Both the position numbers and the translations under genes were made by a program. A stretch of DNA of 64,000 nt from an uncultured Pseudomonadota bacterium. GTDB lineage: Bacteria > Pseudomonadota > Gammaproteobacteria > Methylococcales > Methylomonadaceae. Below the pieces are notes generated by a model that saw only the letters and a list, made by a program, of their open reading frames with translations, was not told the origin of the DNA and did no database searches. The stretch's first letter is position 1. The number at the start of each line of letters is the position of its first letter. This document shows positions 37,041 through 45,824 of the stretch, in pieces. Location of the stretch: contig CAIYSZ010000007.1 of assembly GCA_903928965.1 (NCBI GenBank), positions 1 to 64,000 on the forward strand. The letters run 5' to 3'.

Positions 37041-37060
37041 ATATGTCAATTTTATGACAA
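37041..37060 (-). promoter_or_regulatory. Pho box upstream of pstS
   Basis: On the minus strand TTGTCATAAAATTGACATAT presents two PhoB half-sites (TGTCATA and TTGACAT) 11 bases apart, close to the CTGTCATAAAACTGTCACA pattern. It lies about 60-80 bases before the pstS ATG. A weaker second repeat (TTGTCATCATGTAATCATA) sits at 36997-37015. Confidence 0.7.
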
Positions 37061-37130
37061 AGATTCTTTGATTTTTTAATATATTATACGATTTGTCGTG
37101 GTTGACGGATGCGTTTAATGCGAGTAGATT

Positions 37131-37631
37131 TTAGCCGGTTTGCGAGCCGTATCGCTCAAGCATGAGAAAACGGTAGCTAAAATCGACCGTCGGGTCGTCG
37201 GCAACGGTTATTCGGTTCGTTTCGCGCCACTCGTTCGCGGCAAGCGCCGGAAAATAGGCGTCGCCAGTGAATTCTGCTTGCAGTTCGGTTAGGTATATGC
37301 GTTCTGCCAGCGGTAAGCAGGCGGCATAGATTTCAGCGCCGCCGATTATGAATGTTTGGTCCGCCGCGCCGCTGGCGAGGAGCGCCGCGCTTAAATTGTG
37401 TACCACCACGCAACCCGGCGCTTTATAGTCGGGATTGCGGGTGACGACAATGTTGACGCGGCCGGGCAACGCGGAGCCAATCGCTTCATGCGTGCGGCGG
37501 CCCATGATGATGGGCTTGCCCCAGGTAACGCGGCGAAAGTGACGCAAGTCGGCCGGTAGATGCCATGGCATGCGGCCGTTGGCTCCGATGAGCCGGTTAA
37601 GGTCCATGGCGGCGATTAATGCGATTTTCAT
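37131..37631 (-). CDS. folA: Dihydrofolate reductase
   Basis: Reduces dihydrofolate to tetrahydrofolate with NADPH. The 166-residue protein has the FolA marks: the start MKIALIAAMDLNRLIG, MPWHLPADLRHFRRVTWGKP (Asp of the active site), IIMGRRTHEAIG, FIIGGAEIYAACLP and the terminal VDFSYRFLMLERY. Length is typical. It is divergent from the asparaginase gene with 95 bases between starts, a shared promoter region. Confidence 0.96.
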   Translation of the reverse strand: MKIALIAAMDLNRLIGANGRMPWHLPADLRHFRRVTWGKPIIMGRRTHEAIGSALPGRVNIVVTRNPDYKAPGCVVVHNLSAALLASGAADQTFIIGGAEIYAACLPLAERIYLTELQAEFTGDAYFPALAANEWRETNRITVADDPTVDFSYRFLMLERYGSQTG

Positions 37632-37726
37632 GCTTCCTGTCAGGGCGGATAGGCGTTTGTGGTTGAACGATTAAGGTTGAGCTTTTGGGTAGAGCTTTTG
37701 GGTTTAGCTATGTTGGACATCATACT

Positions 37727-38746
37727 ATGAAAAAGCTGCTAGTAGTATTTACCGGGGGCACTATCGGCTCCGCCGCCGCCGATGGGGTGATCGATACCGA
37801 CCCCGGCGCGGGGCGTAAGTTGTTGCATATGTTCCGCGCCGCCGATCCCTTAGCCGATAGGGTGAGTTTTACCGCCATTCAGCCGTTGCGGATTTTGAGC
37901 GAGAATTTGCAGCCGGGCCATTGGAGTGGTTTGATCGCCGCCATTGAGGCGTTGGATTTGGCGCAATTCGCCGGGGTTGTGGTTACGCACGGCACGGATA
38001 CCTTGGCGTTTAGCGCGGCGGCGTTGGGATTGTATTTTAATGCCTTGCCCTTGCCCTTGCTGATGGTGTCCAGCGATTTGCCGTTGGACAATCCACGGGC
38101 CAACGGCTTGCCAAATTTCATCGCCGCCGTGCGCTTTATCCTGCAAGTCGGCGCGCCCGGCGTGTTTGTCAGTTATCAGAATCCGGGCCGGGAGTTGGCG
38201 ATTTACAGGGCGACGAGCTTGGGCGCTTGTTTGCCTTTGTCCGCCGATTTCCATGGCGTGGGGCGGTATGTGGCGGCGCGTTTGACCGCTGATGGTTTCA
38301 TTGATGTGCGGGTTGAGGCGGCGGCGGGATGGCCTAAACCGTTGCGCGCGGATTTTTCAAAACGGATTCTGTTGATTCGGCCGTATCCGGGTTTGGATTA
38401 TCGTTATTTCGATGTAAGCGGGGTGGATGCGGTTTTGCACGATGCGTATCATTCCGGCACCGCTTGTTCCAGTGCCGAGTTTGGCGGGCATACCGCTTTG
38501 CCGGCGTTTGTAGAGTATTGCAGGGGTTTGGAGATTCCTGTTTATTTGGCGGCGGCGCCGAGCACGGAGGATTGTTATCAAACGACGCGGGATTTGCTGG
38601 CGAGCGGGGCGCGAGTGTTGTGGAACACGCCTTTGGAGGCGGCGTACGCGAAGTTGTTGTTGGCTTATGCCAATTTTAACGATGCGGATGAGTTGGCGGA
38701 TTTTCTGCGGCAAAATGTGGCGGGGGAAGTTTTGCCGGCGGGGTAG
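37727..38746 (+). CDS. Asparaginase
   Basis: Hydrolyses L-asparagine to aspartate and ammonia. The two family signatures are present: VVFTGGTIGSAA near residues 6-17 with the catalytic Thr, and GVVVTHGTDTLAFSAAAL near 82-99. The 339-residue length and cytoplasmic start without a signal peptide fit the type I (AnsA) form, though the substrate could include glutamine. I start at ATG 37727 (MKKLLVVFTGG); an upstream frame to 37685 adds 14 residues before the conserved fold. It converges with sodB. Confidence 0.85.
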   Translation: MKKLLVVFTGGTIGSAAADGVIDTDPGAGRKLLHMFRAADPLADRVSFTAIQPLRILSENLQPGHWSGLIAAIEALDLAQFAGVVVTHGTDTLAFSAAALGLYFNALPLPLLMVSSDLPLDNPRANGLPNFIAAVRFILQVGAPGVFVSYQNPGRELAIYRATSLGACLPLSADFHGVGRYVAARLTADGFIDVRVEAAAGWPKPLRADFSKRILLIRPYPGLDYRYFDVSGVDAVLHDAYHSGTACSSAEFGGHTALPAFVEYCRGLEIPVYLAAAPSTEDCYQTTRDLLASGARVLWNTPLEAAYAKLLLAYANFNDADELADFLRQNVAGEVLPAG

Positions 38747-38758
38747 CGGCGCGGCATG

Positions 38759-38779
38759 GGCGGCGCGAAAAGCGCCGCC
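38759..38779. terminator. Hairpin between convergent asparaginase and sodB genes
   Basis: Perfect stem GGCGGCGC / GCGCCGCC with loop GAAAA, located between the two stops. Neither side has a real T-run, so it is a stem with uncertain termination activity, usable in both directions. Confidence 0.45.
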
Positions 38780-38789
38780 GCTGGCCGGT

Positions 38790-39371
38790 TTAGGCGGTGA
38801 AATTTGCGTTCGCGAACTCCCAGTTTACCAAGGCCCAGAAGGCTTCCAGGTATTTGGGGCGCGCGTTGCGGTAGTCGATGTAATAGGCGTGTTCCCAAAC
38901 GTCCGCGGTTAGAATGGGGGTTTGGTCGGTGGTCAGAGGGGTAGCGGCGTTGCTGGTGCTAACCAGGGCCAATTTGCCGTCCGGATTTTTAACCAGCCAT
39001 GCCCAACCGGAGCCGAAAGTGGTGATGGCGGTTTTGGTAAATTCTTCTTTGAATTTTTCAAAAGAGCCAAATGCTTCGTTGATGGCGTCGGCGATGGGGC
39101 CGGTTGGTTCGCCGCCGCCGTTGGGCGACAGGCTGTGCCAGTAAAAAGTGTGGTTCCAAACCTGGGCTGCGTTGTTAAAGATGCCGCCAGTGGATTTTTT
39201 GACGATGTCTTCCAACGATAAACCTTCAAATTCGGTGCCCGGTACTAAGTTGTTCAAGTTGGTCACGTAGGTTTGGTGATGCTTGCCGTAGTGGTACTCG
39301 ATGGTCTCCGGGGAGATGTGCGGCACGAGCGCGTCGTTGGCGTAAGGTAAGGCAGGTAATTCGAAAGTCAT
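38790..39371 (-). CDS. sodB: Iron superoxide dismutase
   Basis: Cytoplasmic superoxide dismutase, 193 residues. Metal ligands are visible: His in [14 protein letters not shown] (~27), His in QVWNHTFYW (~74), and Asp/His in [16 protein letters not shown] (~157/161). The start [15 protein letters not shown] and the FGSGWAWLV segment are typical of FeSOD. The gene is monocistronic, and a long A/T-rich leader follows upstream. Confidence 0.96.
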   Translation of the reverse strand: MTFELPALPYANDALVPHISPETIEYHYGKHHQTYVTNLNNLVPGTEFEGLSLEDIVKKSTGGIFNNAAQVWNHTFYWHSLSPNGGGEPTGPIADAINEAFGSFEKFKEEFTKTAITTFGSGWAWLVKNPDGKLALVSTSNAATPLTTDQTPILTADVWEHAYYIDYRNARPKYLEAFWALVNWEFANANFTA

Positions 39372-39637
39372 GTTTTTCTCCAGTTTGTGTTAACCGCGAT
39401 GCTTAAGCAGGCCGGTTTAGTGCTTCCTGCTTAATTACCTAGTATTATAATAAAGAATTCCGCTTAACACAAACAAGCTTTTTATTCAATAGCTTGGAGC
39501 GGCGGCGGAAAAGTGGGGAGCGATTTTGGGAAAAGCTTGCCGTCCATGGCTATGAATGCGTTACGCGGTTTGACGGCTGTCGGGGCGTTCCAAGGTTAAG
39601 CACGGCAACAATTCGCGGGCCGCCAGCCGCAATGAGC

Positions 39638-40027
39638 TTATTTTTTGTTGAAATGGTAAATATCGCCGAATTTACCTTTAAGCGTCATTGATTTATTATC
39701 TTTTTCCTGTAAGGAAAAAATATCGAAACGATCTGATCTGCCCTGCAAGGCGATTTTCAGCTTGCCATTTTCTATTTCATACATGACGGGAATCTGATCG
39801 TAATAAGTGCCGTCGCGGGGAATATGGGTAATGGTGACTTTGCCATCGTTAAACGTCCAGGTGTCTTCACGGGGTATGGTTTCTTGCGCGGCTGCATTTT
39901 TTTTGGTGTACTCAAGTTTCCAGCTGCCTTGCAGGTCCGCGGTGGATTGGAAGGGGACGTCGGCAAAATTCAACCCGGAAAATGCTGACAAACCCAATAG
40001 AATGATGGTCGTTGTAATTTTTTTCAT
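39638..40027 (-). CDS. Small exported protein of unknown function
   Basis: A 129-residue protein from the ATG at 40027, which has the good ribosome site AGAGGAAAACGAT. The signal peptide is MKKITTTIILLGLSAFSGL with cleavage after NFA. The mature part is beta-rich: LQGSWKLEYTKKN, DTWTFNDGKVTITHI, YEIENGKLKIALQG, MTLKGKFGDIYHFNKK. That pattern of successive strands suggests a lipocalin-like barrel (a domain resembling lipocalin_5), but I cannot name a family. An upstream frame to 40093 has no ribosome site. It stands alone. Confidence 0.7.
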   Translation of the reverse strand: MKKITTTIILLGLSAFSGLNFADVPFQSTADLQGSWKLEYTKKNAAAQETIPREDTWTFNDGKVTITHIPRDGTYYDQIPVMYEIENGKLKIALQGRSDRFDIFSLQEKDNKSMTLKGKFGDIYHFNKK

Positions 40028-40289
40028 ATCGTTTTCCTCTTTTATTCTTGTTGTTCTTGTTGCGATTTCCATTGTACGCTTGGCGGCGGACAATGTAATC
40101 TTTTTTATTTTGGGAAAGGCAGGCTATTGACAATAAGTCTAGTTATGCAGGTTGTTGGCTGGCTAAGGCCTTGTAAAGGCAGGGTCTTTTGCATTTATTT
40201 GTCGTGGTTTTTTCTAGGCGAGCGACTTTTAGCCGGTACTGCTTGTCAAGGTTTTTAGATTGCGGTAGCCGGCGCGCCACGCTAGGCGT
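40028..40289. other. Intergenic region between the small exported protein and suhB
   Basis: No gene or clear structure is seen; the sequence holds the promoter of the small exported gene on the minus strand and the end of suhB. Three short direct GGC-rich segments are not significant. Confidence 0.4.
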
Positions 40290-41084
40290 TTATTTGAGTC
40301 TATCCGGGACATAGGGGGCGATGGCGGCGTATATCAGTTGGTGCATTTTGGGGTTGCCGACGATGATGTTGCCAGATTGCAGGTATTTGTCGTTGAAAGC
40401 GAAGTCGGTGGCGACCCCGCCCGCTTCCTGCACTAGTAACACGCCGGCGGCGATGTCCCATTCCTTGACGCCGATTTCCCAATAGGCGTCCAGCCGGCCG
40501 CAGGCGACGTAGGCGGCGTCCAGCGCGGCGGCTCCGGCGCGGCGGATGCCGGCGGAGTCGGCGGAAACGGCGCGGAACATTTCGAGATAGGGTTCTAGGT
40601 TTTCCATGGATTTAAACGGAAAGCCGGTGCCGATTAACGCGCCGCGCAGGCTGTTTTGTTTGGCGACGCGGATGCGCCGGTTGTTTAGCATGGCGCCGCC
40701 GCCTCGTTCGGCGGTGAAGAGTTCGTCTCGGCAGGGGTCGTATATGACGCCGAGTTCCAGGCGGTTTTTATGTTTTAAGGCGATGGAGACGGCGTAATGC
40801 GGAAATCCGTGCAGATAGTTGGTGGTGCCGTCCAGCGGGTCTATGACCCATACGTATTCGTTGCCTTGGTGGGCGCCGCTTTCCTCGGCGAGTATGGCAT
40901 GATCGGGAAACAGGGAGCGCAGTTGTTTGATGATTTCCTGCTCGGCCAGACGGTCGACTTCCGATGCGTAGTCGTTGCGTCCTTTTTGGTCTATGGTCAG
41001 TTTGTCTAGATTGTGCGACATGCGTTGAATCAAATCGCCCGCGTTACGGGCGGCGCGCACGGCTATGTTGAGCATCGGGTGCAT
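40290..41084 (-). CDS. suhB: Inositol-1-monophosphatase (SuhB type)
   Basis: Mg-dependent phosphatase of 264 residues. Motifs: ILAEESGA near 64-71 (metal Glu), WVIDPLDGTTNYLHGFPHYA near 80-99 (metal Asp pair) and EWDIAAGVLLVQEAGG near 213-228. Its start (LNIAVRAARNAGDLIQRM) is close to E. coli SuhB, which also acts with NusA/rRNA antitermination; that extra role is known of the family, not visible here. It is divergent from trmJ with about 50-90 bases between. Confidence 0.93.
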   Translation of the reverse strand: MHPMLNIAVRAARNAGDLIQRMSHNLDKLTIDQKGRNDYASEVDRLAEQEIIKQLRSLFPDHAILAEESGAHQGNEYVWVIDPLDGTTNYLHGFPHYAVSIALKHKNRLELGVIYDPCRDELFTAERGGGAMLNNRRIRVAKQNSLRGALIGTGFPFKSMENLEPYLEMFRAVSADSAGIRRAGAAALDAAYVACGRLDAYWEIGVKEWDIAAGVLLVQEAGGVATDFAFNDKYLQSGNIIVGNPKMHQLIYAAIAPYVPDRLK

Positions 41085-41171
41085 AGTGGGGGGTATTGTC
41101 TGTGTGAAAACTAGAATAGGATATCAAATCTTTTGCTAAAATCGTGCGCTTTTTCGGGTGGAGGCGGCGGC

Positions 41172-41903
41172 TTGCTGCAAGAATTCAATATTATATTGGT
41201 TGAGACTTCGCATCCCGGCAACATTGGAGCGGTGGCGCGGGCGATGAAAAATATGCAATTGTCGCAATTGCGCTTGGTCAATCCCAAGTTGTTTCCGCAT
41301 GCGGATGCCACCGCGCGCGCCGCCGGCGCGGAGGACGTGCTGCGCGGGGCTAGGGTATTCGCCACGCTGCCGGAGGCTATCGCCGATTGTCATATTGTGT
41401 TCGGCGCCAGCGCGCGCGACCGCACCATTAGCTGGCCGGCGATGACGGCGCGGCAGTGCGCGGAAGCCTATGTCGGCTGCTTGTCGCCGGGCGAGCGGGT
41501 GGCTTTGGTGTTTGGGCGGGAGAATTCAGGGTTGAAGAATCATGAGTTGGATGCGTGCCATTATTTGTTGCGCATTCCTTGTAATCCGGAGTTTAGTTCC
41601 TTGAATTTGGCCGCCGCGGTTCAAGTGGTGTGTTATGAGTTGTTTGTGGCCGGCGGCTTTCAAGCGGAAAGCGCGGTCGGGGACCGCGGCGAGGAGCCTT
41701 TGGCCAATGCCGAGCAGATGGAGGCTTTTTACCGGCATTTATTGGAAACGATTGCCGATATCGGTTTTTTGCATCCGGAGCGGTCGCGTACCCTCATGCG
41801 GCGCTTGCGGCGGATTTTTAACCGGATTCATTTGGATACCAAGGAAGTGGATATTTTGCGCGGCATTTTCCGTTTCGCGCAAGATCATAATTTGAAATCA
41901 TAA
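41172..41903 (+). CDS. trmJ: tRNA (cytidine/uridine-32-2'-O)-methyltransferase TrmJ
   Basis: SPOUT-fold RNA methyltransferase that modifies position 32 of tRNA. The knot motifs are ILVETSHPGNIGAVARAMKN near the start, VALVFGRENSGL near 115 and IPCNPEFSSLNLAAAVQVVC near 137-156; the ~80-residue C-terminal helical tail (RRLRRIFNRIHLDTKEV) is TrmJ-specific. I choose TTG 41172 (LLQEFNIILVE), which has GGAGG eight bases before; ATG 41133 would add 13 low-complexity Gly residues. Next to suhB, the same pairing as in E. coli (suhB-trmJ-iscR region). Confidence 0.9.
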   Translation: MLQEFNIILVETSHPGNIGAVARAMKNMQLSQLRLVNPKLFPHADATARAAGAEDVLRGARVFATLPEAIADCHIVFGASARDRTISWPAMTARQCAEAYVGCLSPGERVALVFGRENSGLKNHELDACHYLLRIPCNPEFSSLNLAAAVQVVCYELFVAGGFQAESAVGDRGEEPLANAEQMEAFYRHLLETIADIGFLHPERSRTLMRRLRRIFNRIHLDTKEVDILRGIFRFAQDHNLKS

Positions 41904-41922
41904 TCTTCGATTGGGGTTTTGG

Positions 41923-41950
41923 TTGCAAGCTAAAACTCTTTTGTTATAAT
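41923..41950 (+). promoter_or_regulatory. Sigma-70 promoter for the PEP-CTERM gene
   Basis: TTGCAA (41923-41928) and perfect TATAAT (41945-41950) with a 16-base spacer, about 115 bases upstream of the start at 42065. Confidence 0.6.
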
Positions 41951-42064
41951 GGTTAACATTTTAAATTGCGCGTTTTTGAGTTGCCGAAAAGGTGTCGATA
42001 CGCATCTTGAAATGTAGGGTCTGATTTCTTTTTTGTCTTAGCGTTTTTTATGATGGAGTTTTTC

Positions 42065-42904
42065 ATGCAACACCGTATTTTTTCGCTGGGCAGCGGGCTT
42101 TGTCTGGGTTTAATGGTAGGCGGCGCGCAAGCGGCGCTGAAACCGGAAGTCGTGGCTAACAAAAACGTAGTCTATGACACTAATCTAAACATTACCTTGA
42201 CCGCGGACGCCAATTTGTTGGGAACCTTGGAGGCGCAGGCGATTGCGTCGACGGGCAGCGACAGCCAATTGATTTCCACGATTATTAACGACAGTCATGG
42301 CTATATCTACGATACGCCGAACGACATTGATAACGGATACTACGCTTTGTCGCCGAATGATTTTGATTTCGGTTCCTCGAATGGAGGGGGCAAGACGGAT
42401 TGGTGGGGCGCAAATGCTTTTATCAACTATTTGAATGCCATTGATTATGCCGGAAGTTCGCGTTGGCGGCTGCCGGCCACGCCGGATAGTTCAAGTTCCT
42501 TGGGTTATTATCGAACCGGAAGCGAGTTGGGAGGCTTGTACTACAATAGCTTGGGCATAGGCGGGGCTTATGACGCACATGGTAATTCGTTAGCGAATTA
42601 TGGCATTTATGGCAACGGCACTGGCGGCGGTCAGGCGGATGCGCTGGGACCGTTTGATAACGTGCAGTCGTTCGCCTATTGGTCCGGAACTCAGGCTTTG
42701 AGTTTAACTTCTGATTTTTCTTGGTATTTAAATACCTACGGCGGTTTGCAGCAGGCTACTTCCAAGGATTCGGAATTTTACGTATGGGCGTTATGCGATG
42801 GCAACATCAGCATCCCTGTCCCGGAGCCGAGCGAAGCGGCCATGTTATTGAGCGGCTTGGCGCTGTTTGGCGCGCGCTTGCGTCGCCAGCGCGGGTTAAG
42901 CTAG
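42065..42904 (+). CDS. Exported PEP-CTERM protein, DUF1566-like paralog
   Basis: A 279-residue secreted protein. From ATG 42065, which follows GGAG by six bases, it reads MQHRIFSLGSGLCLGLMVGG then a signal cleavage near AQAAL. The C-terminus has VPEPSEAAMLLSGLALFGAR followed by a basic tail, a canonical PEP-CTERM sorting signal. The body shares with the protein at 25761 TADANLLGTLE, NYLNAIDYAGSSRWRLPA and a YWSG segment, with Asn/Gly/Ser-rich linkers. The exosortase that would process it is not in this window. It converges with the cyclase gene three bases further. Confidence 0.85.
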   Translation: MQHRIFSLGSGLCLGLMVGGAQAALKPEVVANKNVVYDTNLNITLTADANLLGTLEAQAIASTGSDSQLISTIINDSHGYIYDTPNDIDNGYYALSPNDFDFGSSNGGGKTDWWGANAFINYLNAIDYAGSSRWRLPATPDSSSSLGYYRTGSELGGLYYNSLGIGGAYDAHGNSLANYGIYGNGTGGGQADALGPFDNVQSFAYWSGTQALSLTSDFSWYLNTYGGLQQATSKDSEFYVWALCDGNISIPVPEPSEAAMLLSGLALFGARLRRQRGLS

Positions 42905-42906
42905 GT

Positions 42907-45144
42907 TTATTTGCTATCCAGCCGGATTAAGGCGGGGCGTTCCGGGATTTGGGCTTGGTTTATCATATGCAGGCACTGGGTTAGCCAGAATTGGCTGGGG
43001 CCGTCTTGGGGATAATCCCGCCGTAATTCCGCGAAATGTTCCATTCCGGCTTGCGGCCCTGATTCGGCGAGGGTTTGCATGGCCACGGCAAAACGTGCGC
43101 AAAGATCAATTTGTTCCGCCGTGGCGGAGGCGCTTGTGGCGACCAGTTCCGCCACCGGCAGGGCTTCTGTTTTGCCCACGAACTGAAATTCGCCGATATA
43201 GCGGGTTAGAAATCCGCTAATTCCTTCTGTAAGATTTTGATTTAATAATACTTGAGCGCCGATTTTTTTGTTTAAACCCTCGATGCGCGCCGCGGTGTTG
43301 GCGCAGTCTCCGACGATGCTGTATACGAAATGGCCGCCGCCTCCCGCATGTCCGACATAGGCCATGCCGGCCTCTAAACCGATGCGTAACGCCAGTGGAT
43401 GCCCAGGGTGGTTTTGTTTAAATTCGTTGATGGCCGTGACTGCCCCGAGAGCGGCTTGCAGCGCCTTGCGCCGGGTTTCGGCGTTGGGTTGCTCGGCCGT
43501 CCAGGCGCACATGATGCCGTCGGCGCGGAATTCTATGACGTCTACGCCGTGTTGCCGTAGCGGAGCGGATAAGCTTTCAAAATATTGGTTCAGAAATTCG
43601 GCCAGCGCTTGCGGCGAGAGTTGTTCGGATAAAACAGTAAAGCCGGCCATGTCGGAGGCTAGGCACACGCAATAGGTGACGCGGTTCAGCGCGTTTTCGT
43701 CAATCCGGTTTTGGGTGTAGGCCTTGGCCAGGTTTTGCGGCAAATATAGGCCGATGGCGGCGGCGACGCGATTTTTGTGTTTTCTTTCCAGCAAGTATTG
43801 CCCTAGGAGGCCGGTGATGAGCGCTAACGGCGTTTGCAGCAGCAGAGGCGTGGCCAGCGGCAGCCAAAGCAGCGCCTCGATAAATAGATTGTAGGCTGCG
43901 TAGGTGTAAAGGGAGGCGGCGGCCAATACCGCGGGAACGCCTATCAATGCCGGCAACAAGTAGGCGCTGACGCCGGCGAGCAGGCCGAAACCGCCGACCA
44001 GCAGGATTTGGGCGCTGATGCCGACGGGATTCAAGATTTGATTGTTAAGCAAGTTACCGTAGGCGGTGGCGGCAATTTCCACGCCGCTGAGGTCAACGCC
44101 GTCGGCATCGCTGTAAACCGTAAAAAACCGGTCGGGCTGGCCGGGATCGAATAAATCGGAAAAGCCCACGAACACGGTCTTGCCATGTAAATCCGGTAAC
44201 GGAGCGGCGGCGGCTCCGGGCTCCGCGGCGAACAGGGCGTAGGGCAGGGTGGTTATGGTTCCAGGCGGGCCGTAAAAGTTCAACAGCCGGTTGTCTTCGC
44301 CGCCATACAAGGCGATTTGAGCGTTTAGATTTTTTCGTTGCGCGGGACTTAAGGGGGCTAAGTCAGGACCGTTTACCCTTTGCGTTAATTGTTGGCTTAA
44401 ATCCGGATGTTCCCGAAACACGGCGCGGAGTTGGTGCATGAATTGACGCAGTTCGTTGGCGCGCGCTTCTGGCGGCGGGGGGGGCGGCGGCGTGATACCG
44501 GTTTGGCTGATTAGGCCGGCGAGCAAGGGATAATTGGGAAGGCTGATGATTTGAAAGGCGATGACGGGCATGGTGGCGGCGTCCACACTGTTTTTGAACG
44601 CCCAAAATTCGTGCACCGCTACTTGCATTTTAGGTAGCGGAAACGGGCCTAGACCCTTGGCGGCGGCGGCCAATTGCGGGATAGGCTCGGTCAATTGCTC
44701 CAGCCAGACGGAGCCTACGCTTGTGCCTTCCGCATTGGTCAGTGGTTGGCGTTTGCCGGTCAATTTTTCAACTAGCGTCACACGCCCGGATTGCGCCATG
44801 GCCTGACCGAAGCGCTCGTCATCGGCGGTTATTTTCGGGGTTTGAAAATCCATGTCGAAAACAATGGCCGCCGCCCCGGCGCGGGTCAGGTTTTCTACTA
44901 GGCGGGCATGCAAGGTGCGCGGCCATTCGCGCGGTAATTTGGAAACTTTAAGCTGCTCCCCGGTCTGGTCGGTGATGGCGATGACCATCACTTCCGGTGG
45001 CGCTGGAATCGGTCCGCGCAGTTTGAACAAACCGTCCAGGCCTATGTTTTGTTCAAATTCATATCCCGGCGGGGTTAGGATCAGCAGGATGCCAAGAATG
45101 GAAATGGCTAGACCGTTGAGTAGGGCATTGGTTTTATCGCGCAT
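42907..45144 (-). CDS. CHASE2-domain adenylate/guanylate cyclase
   Basis: A 745-residue membrane cyclase. N-terminal helix ~10-30, CHASE2 sensory domain ~35-345 (MVIAITDQTGEQL, GAAAIVFDMDFQTP, LHGKTVFVGFSD), three membrane helices ~375-450, and a class III cyclase domain ~480-650. Metal Asp is in LASDMAGFTVL. The position four before the second metal Asp is Glu (VIEFRADG); it is Lys in adenylate cyclases and Glu in guanylate cyclases. The second purine-contact site reads YSIVGD, Ser instead of Asp/Thr or Cys. Product identity is therefore uncertain. CHASE2 cyclases often neighbour FecR-domain proteins; one lies at 46.4 kb. It starts 12 bases after the HD gene ends. Confidence 0.88.
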   Translation of the reverse strand: MRDKTNALLNGLAISILGILLILTPPGYEFEQNIGLDGLFKLRGPIPAPPEVMVIAITDQTGEQLKVSKLPREWPRTLHARLVENLTRAGAAAIVFDMDFQTPKITADDERFGQAMAQSGRVTLVEKLTGKRQPLTNAEGTSVGSVWLEQLTEPIPQLAAAAKGLGPFPLPKMQVAVHEFWAFKNSVDAATMPVIAFQIISLPNYPLLAGLISQTGITPPPPPPPEARANELRQFMHQLRAVFREHPDLSQQLTQRVNGPDLAPLSPAQRKNLNAQIALYGGEDNRLLNFYGPPGTITTLPYALFAAEPGAAAAPLPDLHGKTVFVGFSDLFDPGQPDRFFTVYSDADGVDLSGVEIAATAYGNLLNNQILNPVGISAQILLVGGFGLLAGVSAYLLPALIGVPAVLAAASLYTYAAYNLFIEALLWLPLATPLLLQTPLALITGLLGQYLLERKHKNRVAAAIGLYLPQNLAKAYTQNRIDENALNRVTYCVCLASDMAGFTVLSEQLSPQALAEFLNQYFESLSAPLRQHGVDVIEFRADGIMCAWTAEQPNAETRRKALQAALGAVTAINEFKQNHPGHPLALRIGLEAGMAYVGHAGGGGHFVYSIVGDCANTAARIEGLNKKIGAQVLLNQNLTEGISGFLTRYIGEFQFVGKTEALPVAELVATSASATAEQIDLCARFAVAMQTLAESGPQAGMEHFAELRRDYPQDGPSQFWLTQCLHMINQAQIPERPALIRLDSK

Positions 45145-45155
45145 GCGGTGTTGAG

Positions 45156-45824
45156 TTAAAGATTTTGGTAGGGTAGGGTGGCGAGTATGCGTTGAATATT
45201 GGCTCGCGCTTGATGTTCAAGGCGTTGATTGAAATAATCGCTGTAAAATACGCGCGGCCTGTCAAGCAGACCCCGCAGGAACCGAGCGTGCGCGGGGTAA
45301 TATTGCTGATCCGAGGTTTGGCGTTGCTCCAGCCGCACGTTTTGACTGTCTTGCACAAATATGGGCCATTCCGCGGCAAAGCTGGATAAATCGATATCGA
45401 CGATGAGGGATTCGTCGAGCGTTCGCGGCGGAGTGGTGTGAGTGGTGCACATGATTAATTCACCAATCAGCGCTGTTTGCGGTTCGGCTAATTTTTGTTT
45501 GCCCCAATGCATGAATAATTCACGGCTTTTCAATTCATTGTCGCTAGCGCCGGGCGTGTAGACGGCATCGTGAAACCATAACGCCAATTCCACTTCGTTT
45601 GGCGCGGCGGCGAAGGCGGCTATTTCGTCGAATGCTTGCAAGCAACGGGATAAATGGTCTAACGAGTGGTAATGCCGTTGCGGAGCCGTGTAGAGTGTGA
45701 CCAAGCTGGAATAGATTTCCAATGCAATGACTCTGTCGTTCAGACGCCGGCACCGGCTCCAAAGCGAAACAAAGCGTTCTTCGAGCGGATTGGGGTCGGG
45801 GCTGGGGTTGGAAATTGAGTTCAT
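45156..45824 (-). CDS. HD-domain protein (predicted metal-dependent phosphohydrolase)
   Basis: A 222-residue protein with an HD-type core: RHYHSLDHLSRCLQAFDEI near 52-70, ALWFHDAVYTPGASDNELKS near 84-103 (His-Asp pair) and MCTTHTTPP near 130. This matches the PIRSF035170 predicted HD phosphohydrolases, sometimes mislabelled as NMDA-receptor-like. Substrate is unknown. Just upstream of the cyclase gene (12-base gap), it may be in one unit with it; a role in cyclic-nucleotide turnover would be inference only. Confidence 0.75.
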   Translation of the reverse strand: MNSISNPSPDPNPLEERFVSLWSRCRRLNDRVIALEIYSSLVTLYTAPQRHYHSLDHLSRCLQAFDEIAAFAAAPNEVELALWFHDAVYTPGASDNELKSRELFMHWGKQKLAEPQTALIGELIMCTTHTTPPRTLDESLIVDIDLSSFAAEWPIFVQDSQNVRLEQRQTSDQQYYPAHARFLRGLLDRPRVFYSDYFNQRLEHQARANIQRILATLPYQNL

